A DNA stretch of 64,000 bases from Helicobacter pylori (GTDB lineage: Bacteria > Campylobacterota > Campylobacteria > Campylobacterales > Helicobacteraceae). Below are positions 17,635 to 27,219 of this stretch, piece after piece; positions within the stretch are counted from its first letter, which is position 1; each line of letters opens with the position of its first letter. The notes beneath the pieces were generated by a model that was given only the letters and a program-made list of their open reading frames with translations, did no database searches and was not told the DNA's origin. The stretch lies in the NCBI RefSeq assembly GCF_016755635.1, contig NZ_CP051500.1, forward strand, positions 1,566,536-1,630,535, in the 5' to 3' direction. The translations under genes and the position numbers were made by a program.

Positions 17635-18018
17635 ATGGGACAAATTAAAGACATTCTAACGACGCTTTTACCCCTTGTGGTGTTGTTTCTTATTTTTTAT
17701 TTTTTGATCGTTCGCCCGCAACGCCAGCAACAAAAAAAGCACAAAGAAATGATAGAGGGCTTGACTAAGGGCGATAAAATTGTCACTCAAGGAGGGTTCA
17801 TCGTTGAGGTGCTTAAAGCGGAAGCGAATTTTTTTAGCGTGAAGCTCAATGATGACACCACCGCTAAACTTTCTAAAAACTATGTAGCGTTCAAATTAGA
17901 CGAATTGGATCAATTTGGTTTGGCAGAGCCTATAGTCATTCAGCAAGGCAGAGAAGAAATTTCGGCAAGATTATCCGGTGCTAAAACTTTGAAACAACGC
18001 CAAATAACAACTGAATGA
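17635..18018 (+). CDS. yajC: YajC, Sec translocase accessory subunit, with a SecD-like tail
   Basis: 127 residues. The single N-terminal membrane helix (about 9-27, [18 protein letters not shown]) is followed by the conserved [10 protein letters not shown] and a small cytoplasmic domain. YajC associates with SecD-SecF. The last 35 or so residues ([20 protein letters not shown] then diverging) are nearly the same as an internal stretch of SecD encoded 559 bases downstream, and do not belong to standard YajC, which would end around KLDEL. The stop overlaps the secD start by four bases. The extra tail is treated as a separate finding. Confidence 0.93.
   Translation: MGQIKDILTTLLPLVVLFLIFYFLIVRPQRQQQKKHKEMIEGLTKGDKIVTQGGFIVEVLKAEANFFSVKLNDDTTAKLSKNYVAFKLDELDQFGLAEPIVIQQGREEISARLSGAKTLKQRQITTE
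17905..17994 (+). repeat. Copy of an internal secD segment fused to the yajC 3' end
   Basis: Bases 17905-17994 align with 18464-18553 in the same orientation, offset 559. The first 61 or so bases differ at only three positions, then similarity falls off. The encoded protein segments share LDQFGLAEP and the following residues. The SecD copy fits its family, so the yajC copy is the derived one. Confidence 0.85.
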
Positions 18019-19591
18019 AACTTTTTAACCCTCGTTTAATCGTTTTTATTTGCGCGCTTCTTTTAGGGGTAGGGTTTTCTGTGCCTTCTTTACTAGAAAC
18101 TAAAGGCCCTAAGATCACTTTAGGTTTGGATTTAAGGGGGGGTTGAACATGCTTTTAGGGGTACAAACCGATGAGGCTTTAAAAAACAAGTATTTAAGCT
18201 TGGCGTCCGCTTTAGAATACAACGCTAAAAAGCAAAATATCTTGCTTAAAGACATTAAGTCCAGTTTAGAAGGGATCAGTTTTGAGCTTTTAGATGAAGA
18301 TGAAGCGAAAAAATTAGACGCGCTTTTATTGGAATTGCAAGGCCATAGCCAGTTTGAAATCAAAAAAGAAGCGGGGTTTTATAGCGTGAAGCTCACCCCT
18401 TTAGAGCAAGAAGAATTGCGTAAAAACACGATTTTGCAAGTGATAGGGATCATCCGTAACCGCTTGGATCAATTTGGTTTGGCAGAGCCTGTAGTCATTC
18501 AGCAAGGTAAAGAAGAAATTTCGGTGCAATTGCCCGGCATTAAGACTTTAGAAGAAGAACGGCGCGCTAAAGACTTGATTTCAAGATCCGCTCATTTGCA
18601 GATGATGGCGGTGGATGAAGAACACAATAAAGATGCGATGAAAATGACGGATTTAGAGGCTCAAAAATTAGGCAGCGTGTTGTTGTCTGATGTGGAAATG
18701 GGGGGTAAAATCTTACTCAAAGCGATCCCCATTTTAGATGGCGAAATGCTTACGGACGCTAAAGTGGTGTATGATCAAAACAACCAGCCGGTGGTGAGCT
18801 TCACGCTTGATGCGCAAGGGGCTAAGATTTTTGGGGATTTCTCAGGCGCGAATGTGGGTAAACGCATGGCGATTGTTTTAGACAATAAGGTCTATTCAGC
18901 CCCGGTGATTAGGGAGCGTATTGGCGGAGGGAGCGGGCAAATTAGCGGGAATTTTAGCGTGGCTCAAGCGAGCGATTTAGCGATCGCTTTAAGGAGTGGG
19001 GCGATGAGTGCACCCATTCAGGTTTTAGAAAAAAGGATTGTAGGCCCGAGTTTAGGGAAAGATAGCATTAAAACTTCCATTATCGCTCTAGTTGGAGGCT
19101 TTATTTTAGTGATGGGCTTTATGGTGCTTTATTACTCTATGGCGGGAGTGATCGCTTGCATGGCGTTAGTGGTCAATCTTTTTTTGATTGTGGCGGTCAT
19201 GGCGATTTTTGGAGCGACGCTGACTTTACCGGGAATGGCAGGGATTGTCTTAACCGTGGGGATTGCCGTGGATGCTAATATCATTATCAACGAGCGCATT
19301 AGAGAAGTCTTAAGAGAGAATGAGGGCATCGCTAAAGCGATCCATTTAGGCTATATCAATGCGAGTAGAGCGATTTTTGATTCCAATATCACTTCCTTGA
19401 TCGCTTCAGTGTTGTTATACGCTTATGGCACAGGAGCGATTAAAGGCTTTGCCCTAACCACAGGCATTGGGATTTTAGCCTCTATCATCACCGCTATTAT
19501 AGGCACGCAAGGGATTTATCAAGCCCTTTTACCTAAATTAGCCCAAACAAAAAGCCTTTACTTTTGGTTTGGCGTGAATAAAAGAGCTTAG
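18015..19591 (+). CDS. secD: SecD, split by a one-base frameshift in a G7 tract
   Basis: SecD is the proton-driven export partner of SecYEG. The ATG at 18015 opens [20 protein letters not shown], the first membrane helix, and runs to TLGLDLRGG, then hits TGA at 18144. The frame starting at 18143 continues with [13 protein letters not shown] and the rest of SecD, including the P1 domain, DQFGLAEP, the second membrane domain (ITTIGILASI-like) and the end. Joined, the protein would be 525 residues, a normal size. One extra G in the tract 18136-18142 would restore the LDLRGGLN motif. Because secD is essential in most bacteria, a sequencing error, slippage at the G7 run, or reinitiation at ATG 18149 must be considered. 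Confidence 0.9.
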
Positions 19592-19599
19592 GAGGTTTT

Positions 19600-20571
19600 A
19601 TGGAATTATTCAAACAAGTTAGAATCTTAAGCTTCATGCGTTATTCCAATTATGGGGTGATCGTTTCAGCGATCTTGGTGCTTCTAGCGTTGGGGCTTTT
19701 GTTTTTCAAAGGGTTTTCTTTAGGGATTGATTTTGCGGGGGGGAGTTTGGTGCAGGTGCGTTACACTCAAAACGCCCCTATTAAAGAAGTGCGCGATCTT
19801 TTTGAAAAAGAAGCTCGCTTCAAGGGCGTTCAAGTGAGCGAATTTGGCTCTAAAGAAGAAATTTTAATCAAATTCCCTTTTGTAGAAACGGCTGAAAATG
19901 AAGATTTGAACGCTATCGTGGCTAACATTCTAAAACCCAGTGGCGATTTTGAAATCCGTAAATTTGACACCGTGGGGCCTAGAGTGGGGAGCGAATTGAA
20001 AGAAAAGGGCATTTTGTCGCTGATTTTAGCGTTAATGGCGATCATGGTTTATGTGAGTTTCCGCTATGAATGGCGTTTTGCTTTAGCGAGCGTTATTGCA
20101 CTTATGCATGATGTGATTTTAGTGGCAAGCTCAGTGATTGTTTTTAAGATTGATATGAATTTGGAAGTGATTGCGGCTTTACTCACCTTGATTGGGTATT
20201 CTATTAATGATACGATCATTATCTTTGATAGGATCAGAGAAGAGATGCTCTCTCAAAAAACCAAAAATGCCACTCAAGCCATTGATGAAGCCATTTCTAG
20301 CACGCTCACGCGCACGCTTTTAACTTCTTTAACCGTGTTTTTTGTGGTGTTGATTTTGTGCGTGTTTGGGAGTAAGATCATCATTGGCTTTTCATTGCCC
20401 ATGCTAATAGGCACGATTGTAGGGACTTATAGCTCTATTTTCATCGCCCCTAAAGTAGCGTTATTGTTAGGTTTTGATATGGGTAAATATTATGAGAATG
20501 AGGCTAGAAAAATCAAAAAAGCTCAAGAGAAAGAAAAAATGCGCCGTTTGTATGAGGGCGGTCAAGTTTAA
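19600..20571 (+). CDS. secF: SecF protein export membrane protein
   Basis: 323 residues with six predicted membrane helices. The family signature GIDFAGGSLVQVRY is at about 43-56, and the C-terminal RND-type membrane region contains LIGYSINDTIIIFDRIRE and the TLTRTLLTS block. SecF works with SecD and YajC to pull exported proteins through the Sec channel. It follows secD by eight bases with a GGAGG ribosome binding site. The gene carries its own G7 run (GCGGGGGGGAGT, near 19740) but stays in frame, in contrast to secD. Confidence 0.96.
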   Translation: MELFKQVRILSFMRYSNYGVIVSAILVLLALGLLFFKGFSLGIDFAGGSLVQVRYTQNAPIKEVRDLFEKEARFKGVQVSEFGSKEEILIKFPFVETAENEDLNAIVANILKPSGDFEIRKFDTVGPRVGSELKEKGILSLILALMAIMVYVSFRYEWRFALASVIALMHDVILVASSVIVFKIDMNLEVIAALLTLIGYSINDTIIIFDRIREEMLSQKTKNATQAIDEAISSTLTRTLLTSLTVFFVVLILCVFGSKIIIGFSLPMLIGTIVGTYSSIFIAPKVALLLGFDMGKYYENEARKIKKAQEKEKMRRLYEGGQV

Positions 20572-20580
20572 GGAGTTTCT

Positions 20581-20919
20581 ATGGATTGGGGTCGGGTCGT
20601 TCATGTGCTGTTCAGCCTTATTTCTTTAACCACCATTGCAGGGTTTTTGTATGAGCCTAATACGGTGGTGTTGTTTGTAGCGTTAGCTTTAAACCTTATT
20701 TCTGTTACGCTCAAAATTGGGGTGATCAAGCGTTTCGCTTCAGAGCTGTTGGCCAGCTCTTTAGCTACCGTGTTGCACCTCATACCGGCGTTTGTGTTTT
20801 TACAGATTTTAAACAATTTGGTTACCGCTTACATGCTCATGATCGGGGCGTTGATTAGCAACGCTTTTAGCCTTATCTTTTTGTTGATTGAAAGCGTTGT
20901 AACGAGCGAAACAGATTAA
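20581..20919 (+). CDS. Small integral membrane protein (DUF6394-like)
   Basis: 112 residues, nine bases after secF and nine before leuS. It has three or four hydrophobic helices (VVHVLFSLISLTTIAGFLY, VVLFVALALNLISVTL, VLHLIPAFVFLQIL and the C-terminal MLMIGALISNAFSLIFLLI) and few charged residues. A short protein of this kind is conserved next to secF-leuS in epsilonproteobacteria; the DUF number is from memory. Function unknown. The position suggests a link to membrane protein assembly, but that is only by context. Confidence 0.75.
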   Translation: MDWGRVVHVLFSLISLTTIAGFLYEPNTVVLFVALALNLISVTLKIGVIKRFASELLASSLATVLHLIPAFVFLQILNNLVTAYMLMIGALISNAFSLIFLLIESVVTSETD

Positions 20920-20928
20920 GGGGTAGTG

Positions 20929-23349
20929 ATGGATTTTATCAATATAGAAAAAAAATGGCAAGAATTTTGGTGGAAAAATAAGAGTTTTGAACCTAAAGAC
21001 GATTTTAATCTCCCTAAAAAATACATTTTAAGCATGCTGCCTTATCCTAGTGGGGAAATCCACATGGGGCATGTGCGCAATTACACCATTGGCGATGCTT
21101 TGGCGCGTTATTATCGTTTGCACCATTACAATGTGTTACACCCTATGGGGTTTGATTCTTTTGGGATGCCTGCAGAAAATGCGGCCATTAAGCATGGTAT
21201 CCACCCTAAAACCTGGACTTATGAAAATATTGAAGCCATGCAAAAAGAGTTTGAAGCTTTAGGATTTTCTTTTTCTAAAAACAGGGAATTTGCCACTTCA
21301 GATCCGGATTACACGAAATTTGAACAGCAATTTTTCATTGACTTGTGGGAAAAGGGGCTAATTTATCGCAAGAAAGCCATGCTCAATTGGTGCCCTAACG
21401 ATAAAACCGTTTTAGCTAATGAACAAGTCATTGATGGGAGGTGTTGGCGCTGCGATACAGAAGTTATTCAAAAAGAACTCTATCAATATTATTTGAAGAT
21501 CACAAATTACGCTGAAGAATTGCTAAAAGACTTAGAGATTTTAGAAGATCATTGGCCTTCTCAAGTCCTAATCATGCAAAAAAACTGGATAGGGAAATCT
21601 AGCGGGTTGCAATTTGGTTTTAAAATCGCTGATGAGTGCTTGAAAGCTTGCAACAACATTCAAGAAATTGAAGTTTTTACCACAAGAGCGGACACCATTT
21701 ATGGCGTAACTTACATCGCCATCGCCCCAGAACACCCTTTAGTAGAGCATGCCATTAAGCAAGTGAGCCAAGAAGATTCAAAGATCATTAAAGCGATTTT
21801 AAACACGACTCAAAGAGAAAGAGCCTTAGAGAAAAAAGGGGCGTTTTTAGGCATTTATGCTATCCACCCTTTAACGAAGCAAAAAATCCCGGTTTGGGTG
21901 GCTAATTTCGCCCTAGCCAATTATGGCTCTGGGGCGTTAATGGGCGTGCCAGCCTGCGATGAAAGGGATTTTGAATTCGCTAATCTGTATCATATCCCTA
22001 TTAAAGTGATCACTCAAAGTTCTCAAAGTTTGCCCCACACTAAAGAAGAGATTTTAAAAAATAGCGGGGAGTGGAGCGATCTTTCTAGCTCAGTGGCCAG
22101 AGAAAAAATCATCGCTTATTTTGAAAAAGAAAACCTCGGTAAAAGGGTGATCAACTACCGCTTGCAAGATTGGGGAGTGAGCCGTCAAAGGTATTGGGGA
22201 GCGCCCATTCCTATGATTCATTGCAAGAATTGTGGGATTGTGCCTGAAACCCAACTGCCGGTAACTTTACCTGAAGACATTGTGATTGATGGGGAGGGCA
22301 ATCCGTTAGAAAAGCATGCGAGTTGGAAATTCGCTCAATGCCCTAAATGCCACAAAGACGCTTTAAGAGAGACAGACACCATGGACACTTTCATCCAGTC
22401 CAGTTGGTATTTCTTGTGCTACACCACGCCCAAAAATCAGCGTGAAAATCAAGCGTTTGATCAAAATTACTTGAAGTATTTCATGCCAGTGGACACTTAT
22501 ATTGGCGGCATTGAACATGCGATTTTGCACTTGTTATACGCGCGCTTTTTCACTAAGGCTTTAAGGGATTTGGGCTATCTTCATTTAGATGAGCCTTTCA
22601 AACAGCTTATCACTCAAGGCATGGTCTTAAAAGATGGCGCTAAGATGAGCAAATCTAAAGGCAATGTCGTTAGCCCTAAAGAGATACTCAAAAAATACGG
22701 GGCTGATGCTGCAAGGCTCTTTATCCTTTTTGCTGCCCCACCGGCTAAAGAATTGGAATGGAATGACAGCGCTTTAGAGGGCGTGCACCGGTTTATCAAG
22801 CGCTTATACGATAAAGCGAACGCCATTAACCCTACCACTTCTAAGCCTGAATTTAAAGGAGTGGGCCTGAATGAAGCGCAAAAACTAGGGCGTAAAAAAG
22901 TCTATGAAGCGTTAAAAAAATCGCATGAAATTTTCAATAAGGCTGAAAGCGCTTACGCGTTTAACACTTTGATCGCAAGCTGCATGGAGGCTTTAAACGC
23001 TTTGAGTGCACAAACTAATGAGCAAATTTTATGCGAGGGTTATTTTGTGTTGTTGCAAATTTTAGAGCCTATTATCCCGCACACCGCATGGGAATTGAGC
23101 GAGAGGCTTTTTAAAAGGGAGAATTTTAAGCCTATAGCGATCGATGAAAGCGCTTTGATGGAAGACTTTATGACTTTAGGGCTTACCATTAATGGCAAAA
23201 GGCGTGCGGAATTGAAAGTCAATATTAACGCCAGCAAAGAAGAGATTATTGTTTTGGCCAAAAAAGAATTAGAGAAATATTTAGAAAAGGCGAGCGTTAA
23301 AAAAGAAATTTATGTGCCTAATAAGCTTGTTAATTTTGTTGTCGCATGA
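20929..23349 (+). CDS. leuS: Leucyl-tRNA synthetase
   Basis: 806 residues from the ATG at 20929 (the GTG three bases earlier is less likely). A class I synthetase that charges tRNA-Leu. The HIGH-type motif is HMGH at 45-48 within [15 protein letters not shown], and KMSKS lies near 573 in [14 protein letters not shown]. The CP1 editing domain is present ([20 protein letters not shown]), with the conserved Asp (VPACDERD) for hydrolysis of mischarged tRNA. A zinc-type Cys cluster is seen (CKNCGI and CPKCHK). It overlaps lptE by four bases. Confidence 0.97.
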   Translation: MDFINIEKKWQEFWWKNKSFEPKDDFNLPKKYILSMLPYPSGEIHMGHVRNYTIGDALARYYRLHHYNVLHPMGFDSFGMPAENAAIKHGIHPKTWTYENIEAMQKEFEALGFSFSKNREFATSDPDYTKFEQQFFIDLWEKGLIYRKKAMLNWCPNDKTVLANEQVIDGRCWRCDTEVIQKELYQYYLKITNYAEELLKDLEILEDHWPSQVLIMQKNWIGKSSGLQFGFKIADECLKACNNIQEIEVFTTRADTIYGVTYIAIAPEHPLVEHAIKQVSQEDSKIIKAILNTTQRERALEKKGAFLGIYAIHPLTKQKIPVWVANFALANYGSGALMGVPACDERDFEFANLYHIPIKVITQSSQSLPHTKEEILKNSGEWSDLSSSVAREKIIAYFEKENLGKRVINYRLQDWGVSRQRYWGAPIPMIHCKNCGIVPETQLPVTLPEDIVIDGEGNPLEKHASWKFAQCPKCHKDALRETDTMDTFIQSSWYFLCYTTPKNQRENQAFDQNYLKYFMPVDTYIGGIEHAILHLLYARFFTKALRDLGYLHLDEPFKQLITQGMVLKDGAKMSKSKGNVVSPKEILKKYGADAARLFILFAAPPAKELEWNDSALEGVHRFIKRLYDKANAINPTTSKPEFKGVGLNEAQKLGRKKVYEALKKSHEIFNKAESAYAFNTLIASCMEALNALSAQTNEQILCEGYFVLLQILEPIIPHTAWELSERLFKRENFKPIAIDESALMEDFMTLGLTINGKRRAELKVNINASKEEIIVLAKKELEKYLEKASVKKEIYVPNKLVNFVVA

Positions 23350-23858
23350 GGGCTTTACTTTTTTTTATTTTGTTGTTTTGGTTCAAGGGCTGTGGGTATA
23401 AGCCCATCGCCGCTTACGCTCAAAACGCGCTTGGCGATAGCGTATACGTGAAACTCATTGTGAATTTGCCTAACCCTGAAAACTCTGTAGAGTTTAAAGA
23501 CTTGATGAATCGTTTAGTCGTGCAACGCTTCCAAAACCGCTTAGCGAGTGAAAAGGATGCGGATTCTATCATTATCATAGAAATCACGAATGTAACCGAT
23601 ACGAGCATCACGCAAAATAAAGAAGGCTTTACGACTTTCTATCGCGCGACTGTGTCTGTGAATTACACCTACGATAACAAAAGAGGCACACAAAAGACTT
23701 TTCAAAATAGCGGGTATTATAATTACGCTGTGAATTTGCAAGACCCCCTTAACACCTACCAGAACCGCTATTACGCTATCAATCAGGCTGTAGAACAAAC
23801 TTTGACTAAATTTGTGGCTCAAATCGCTTATGAGGGGAAATTCAATAATGAAAAATAG
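23346..23858 (+). CDS. lptE: LptE-like LPS-assembly lipoprotein
   Basis: 170 residues. A short hydrophobic signal ends in FKGC, a lipobox with Cys16 as the lipidation site, so it is an outer membrane lipoprotein facing the periplasm. The mature part begins [10 protein letters not shown], typical of LptE/RlpB, which plugs the LptD barrel that inserts LPS in the outer leaflet. Sequence conservation in this family is weak, so the call also leans on order: leuS-lptE is the classic arrangement in proteobacteria. It overlaps folC by 11 bases. Confidence 0.75.
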   Translation: MRALLFFILLFWFKGCGYKPIAAYAQNALGDSVYVKLIVNLPNPENSVEFKDLMNRLVVQRFQNRLASEKDADSIIIIEITNVTDTSITQNKEGFTTFYRATVSVNYTYDNKRGTQKTFQNSGYYNYAVNLQDPLNTYQNRYYAINQAVEQTLTKFVAQIAYEGKFNNEK

Positions 23859-25017
23859 CCATGGATTAAAGGCGTTTTTAGAAACAAAGCCTAAGGAATA
23901 CCATAAGTTTGACCCTAGCCGCTTCATTCAAATTTATAAAGATTTTAAAAACGCTTTTTTTGAGATTCAAGCGAAAGTCATTCATGTGGTAGGGACTAAT
24001 GGTAAGGGCAGCACGGGGCGGTTTTTAACCCTTTTATTAGCCGATCAAAATTTTAAAGTGTTGCATTTCACCTCCCCTCATGTTTTTGAATTTAGGGAGC
24101 GCTTTTTTTTGAATGGCTCTGTTGTTGAAGAAAGCGTTTTAGAAAACGCCCACCAGCAATTGCAATCGCACGCTTTCAGCAACGCTTGCTCGTATTTTGA
24201 ATACGCTACCTTACTAGCCGTCATGCTCGCTAAAGATTGCGATTATTTGGTTTTAGAAGCGGGGCTTGGGGGGGAGTTTGACAGCACGAACGCTTTAGAA
24301 AAAACCCTAAGCGTTTTCACCCCCATTGATTACGATCATAAGGAATTTTTAGGGGATAGTTTAGAAAGCATTGCGACTACTAAATTAAAAGCGATGGGCC
24401 CTCTTAATATCATCGCTCCCCAACAAGAACTGGTTTTAAATGTGGCTCAAAAGATCGCCAAAGAAAAACATGCGCAATTGATTGTGGTTCAAAATGAAAT
24501 TTCAAAAGGAGTGAGAGATTATATTGAACGCCACCATTTAGCCCATTTTTTAGCGATGAATTTAGAAGTGGCTCTAAAAGCGTTTGAAACGCTTATGCCA
24601 TGCAATAAACAAGAAGTTTTAAAAAACCTAAAACCCCTAAATTTAATCGGCCGTTGCGAGCTTTTAAGCCCTAATATTTTAATAGATGTGGGGCATAACC
24701 CCCATAGCGCTAAAGCCTTAAAAGAAGAGATCAAACGCGTTTTTAACGCTCCAATCGTTTTGATTTATAACTGCTATCAAGATAAAGACGCTTTTTTGGT
24801 GCTAGAAATTTTAAAGCCTGTCATTAAAAAGGTTTTGATTTTAGAATTGCATAATGAAAGAATTATCCAATTAGAAAAACTTAAAGGGATTTTAGAAACT
24901 TTAGGGTTAGAACACGCTTTGTTTGAAGAACTGAAAGAAAATGAAAATTATTTGGTGTATGGCTCATTTCTGGTAGCCAACGCTTTTTATAAGCGCTATC
25001 CAAAGAAGAGGGATTGA
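23848..25017 (+). CDS. folC: Folylpolyglutamate/dihydrofolate synthase
   Basis: 389 residues from the ATG at 23848; an earlier in-frame start lies inside lptE. Mur-ligase fold: P-loop GTNGKGSTGRF near 49-59, FTSPHVFEFRERF, LEAGLGGEFDSTN and HNPHSAKAL, all diagnostic of FolC. It adds dihydropteroate-glutamate and polyglutamate tails in folate synthesis. The GLGGE codons contain a G7 run (24268-24274) that is in frame. The C-terminal domain is short compared with E. coli FolC (422). The stop overlaps the csd2 ATG by one base. Confidence 0.92.
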   Translation: MKNSHGLKAFLETKPKEYHKFDPSRFIQIYKDFKNAFFEIQAKVIHVVGTNGKGSTGRFLTLLLADQNFKVLHFTSPHVFEFRERFFLNGSVVEESVLENAHQQLQSHAFSNACSYFEYATLLAVMLAKDCDYLVLEAGLGGEFDSTNALEKTLSVFTPIDYDHKEFLGDSLESIATTKLKAMGPLNIIAPQQELVLNVAQKIAKEKHAQLIVVQNEISKGVRDYIERHHLAHFLAMNLEVALKAFETLMPCNKQEVLKNLKPLNLIGRCELLSPNILIDVGHNPHSAKALKEEIKRVFNAPIVLIYNCYQDKDAFLVLEILKPVIKKVLILELHNERIIQLEKLKGILETLGLEHALFEELKENENYLVYGSFLVANAFYKRYPKKRD

Positions 25018-25943
25018 TGCCGCAAAACCAGCTTGTGATCACCATCATTGATGAATCAGGCTCTAAACAGCTCAAATTTTCTAAAAATTTAAAACGCAAC
25101 CTCATCATTGCTGTTGTCATTCTTTTATTGATCGTGGGGCTTGGCGTAGGGTTTTTAAAATTTTTAATCGCTAAAATGGATACGATGACAAGCGAGAGGA
25201 ATGTGGTTTTAAGGGATTTTAGGGATTTGTATCAAAAAAATTACACTTTGACAAAAGAGATTAAAAACAAGCGAGAAGAGCTTTTTATTGTGGGGCAAAA
25301 GATTCGCGGGTTGGAATCCTTGATTGAAATCAAAAGAGGGGCCAATGGGGGCGTACATCTTTATGATGAAGTGGATTTAGAAAATTTGAATTTGGCTCAA
25401 AAACATTTAGTGCTCATGCTCATTCCTAATGGCATGCCCTTAAAAACTTATAGCGCGATCAAACCCACCAAAGAAAGGAACCACCCCATTAAAAAAATTA
25501 AAGGCGTTGAATCCGGGATTGATTTTATCGCGCCATTAAACACGCCTGTTTATGCGAGCGCTGATGGGATTGTGGATTTTGTGAAGACCAATTCTAATGT
25601 GGGGTATGGGAACTTGGTGCGCATTGAACATGCGTTTGGTTTTAGCTCCATTTACACGCATTTAGATCATGTCAATGTGCAGCCCAAAAGCTTTATCCAA
25701 AAAGGGCAGTTGATTGGCTATAGCGGGAAGAGCGGTAATAGCGGCGGCGAAAAATTGCATTATGAAGTGCGCTTTTTGGGTAAAATTTTAGACGCGCAAA
25801 AATTTCTAGCATGGGATTTAGATCATTTTCAAAGCGCTTTAGAAGAAAATAAATTTATTGAATGGAAGAATTTGTTTTGGGTTTTAGAAGACATTGTCCA
25901 GCTCCAAGAGCATGTGGATAAAGATGCGCTCATAGGCCAGTAA
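25017..25943 (+). CDS. csd2: Csd2, LytM-fold cell-shape protein lacking catalytic residues
   Basis: 308 residues. An N-terminal membrane anchor (about 28-50, NLIIAVVILLLIVGLGVGFLK) is followed by a coiled-coil stretch and a peptidase M23 domain. The zinc motif HxxxD of active enzymes reads ESGID here (His replaced by Glu at about 165, Asp169 kept) and HLH reads KLH, so two metal ligands are lost. This matches the known H. pylori Csd2 (HP1544), a non-catalytic partner needed for helical cell shape through relaxation of peptidoglycan crosslinks. It sits directly before csd1 and ccmA. Confidence 0.9.
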   Translation: MPQNQLVITIIDESGSKQLKFSKNLKRNLIIAVVILLLIVGLGVGFLKFLIAKMDTMTSERNVVLRDFRDLYQKNYTLTKEIKNKREELFIVGQKIRGLESLIEIKRGANGGVHLYDEVDLENLNLAQKHLVLMLIPNGMPLKTYSAIKPTKERNHPIKKIKGVESGIDFIAPLNTPVYASADGIVDFVKTNSNVGYGNLVRIEHAFGFSSIYTHLDHVNVQPKSFIQKGQLIGYSGKSGNSGGEKLHYEVRFLGKILDAQKFLAWDLDHFQSALEENKFIEWKNLFWVLEDIVQLQEHVDKDALIGQ

Positions 25944-25951
25944 GGATTTTA

Positions 25952-26887
25952 GTGTTTTTAGACAGGCGTTTGATTGTGATGGTTACGGACTCTAAAGGGA
26001 GCCGTTACATTAATGTTCATATACTATTTCGTCAAATTGGTCTGTATGCGCTTTTGAGCGTTGTGGGATCTTTATTGTTTTTAGGCATTTCGCTACTGGT
26101 TTTAAATAAAGAGATTAAAAACATTGACAAGCAGCATGCCTTAATCACTAAGGAATTTGAGAAAAAAAAAGAAACGAATGAAAAACTTTCTTTGCAAATG
26201 GATGAATTTTTAGACGATTTGCAACTTTCAGGGGAGCGCATCAACGATTTAGAAGAAGTGGTGGGGGTGAATAGACCTGAAGAAAAAGAAGAGGGTAATT
26301 TTTCCAGCCGCTTAGATGTCGCTGGGATTACCGGGCTTCAAAAAAGCTTTATCATGCGCCTTATACCTAATGACTACCCGCTAGAATCCTATCGGCGCGT
26401 TTCAGCCGCCTTCAATAAAAGAATCCACCCTATTTTGCATGTGTTGCACAACCATACCGGGCTTGACTTGAGCACCGCTATTAACACGCCTGTGTATGCG
26501 AGCGCAAGCGGGGTAGTGGGGTTAGCGAGCAAGGGGTGGAATGGGGGGTATGGGAATTTGATTAAAGTTTTCCACCCTTTTGGTTTTAAAACCTACTACG
26601 CCCATTTGAATAAAATCATCGTAAAAACGGGTGAATTTGTCAAAAAAGGGCAGTTGATTGGGTATAGTGGTAATACAGGGATGAGCACAGGGCCGCATTT
26701 GCATTATGAAGTGCGTTTTTTAGATCAACCCATAAACCCCATGAGTTTCACCAAATGGAACATGAAAAATTTTGAAGAAGTTTTCAATAAAGAAAGGAGC
26801 ATCAGATGGCAATCTTTGATAACAATAATAAATCAGCTAATGCAAAAACAGGACCAGCGACTATCATCGCTCAAGGCACAAAAATAA
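25952..26887 (+). CDS. csd1: Csd1, D,D-endopeptidase for helical cell shape
   Basis: 311 residues from a GTG at 25952 with AAGGA 10 bases upstream; ATG at 25979 is an alternative. It has one N-terminal membrane helix (about 28-55), a coiled coil and a C-terminal M23/LytM domain with an intact zinc site: H168-T-G-L-D172 and H249-L-H251. In H. pylori Csd1 (HP1543) trims crosslinks of peptidoglycan and is needed for helical form. It is a catalytic paralogue of Csd2, the gene before it. Its last 82 bases overlap ccmA in another frame. Confidence 0.9.
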   Translation: MFLDRRLIVMVTDSKGSRYINVHILFRQIGLYALLSVVGSLLFLGISLLVLNKEIKNIDKQHALITKEFEKKKETNEKLSLQMDEFLDDLQLSGERINDLEEVVGVNRPEEKEEGNFSSRLDVAGITGLQKSFIMRLIPNDYPLESYRRVSAAFNKRIHPILHVLHNHTGLDLSTAINTPVYASASGVVGLASKGWNGGYGNLIKVFHPFGFKTYYAHLNKIIVKTGEFVKKGQLIGYSGNTGMSTGPHLHYEVRFLDQPINPMSFTKWNMKNFEEVFNKERSIRWQSLITIINQLMQKQDQRLSSLKAQK

Positions 26888-27216
26888 AGGGGGAGCTTCA
26901 TTTGGATTACCATTTGCATATAGATGGCGAATTAGAAGGGGTGGTGCATTCTAAAAGCACGGTGGTGATCGGGCAAACCGGATCGGTAGTGGGTGAGATT
27001 TTCGCTAATAAATTAGTGGTCAATGGCAAATTTACTGGCACGGTGGAAGCGGAAGTGGTAGAAATCATGCCTTTAGGGCGCCTTGATGGTAAAATCTCTA
27101 GCCAAGAGCTTGTGGTGGAAAGAAAGGGGATTTTGATTGGGGAAACCCGCCCTAAGAATATTCAAGGGGGGGCGTTGTTAATCAATGAGCAAGAAAAGAA
27201 AATTGAAAATAAATAG
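26806..27216 (+). CDS. ccmA: Bactofilin CcmA, cell-shape scaffold
   Basis: 136 residues: a disordered N-terminus (MAIFDNNNKSANAKTG), then the DUF583 bactofilin beta-helix with repeating hydrophobic pattern (GELHLDYHLHIDGELEGVV, STVVIGQTGSVVGEI, KLVVNGKFTGTVEAE) and a short polar tail. Bactofilins polymerise without nucleotide; CcmA (HP1542) works with Csd1, Csd2 and other Csd proteins to place cell-wall synthesis for helical shape. It starts inside csd1, with AAAGGAG eight bases before the ATG. The overlap means a csd1 deletion can remove ccmA expression signals. Confidence 0.93.
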   Translation: MAIFDNNNKSANAKTGPATIIAQGTKIKGELHLDYHLHIDGELEGVVHSKSTVVIGQTGSVVGEIFANKLVVNGKFTGTVEAEVVEIMPLGRLDGKISSQELVVERKGILIGETRPKNIQGGALLINEQEKKIENK

Positions 27217-27219
27217 GGA

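Noticed and set aside
16954..17643. A 229-codon open frame on the minus strand opposite nhaA
   Set aside because: It mirrors the coding strand of an intact NhaA and has no ribosome site or family motif; antisense frames in A/T-poor membrane genes often stay open.
24268..24274. G7 runs in folC, mfd, secF and pdxJ and the G8 run in tsaD as phase switches
   Set aside because: All encode conserved Gly pairs in frame in essential or core genes; they are possible sites of error but there is no disruption here, unlike secD.
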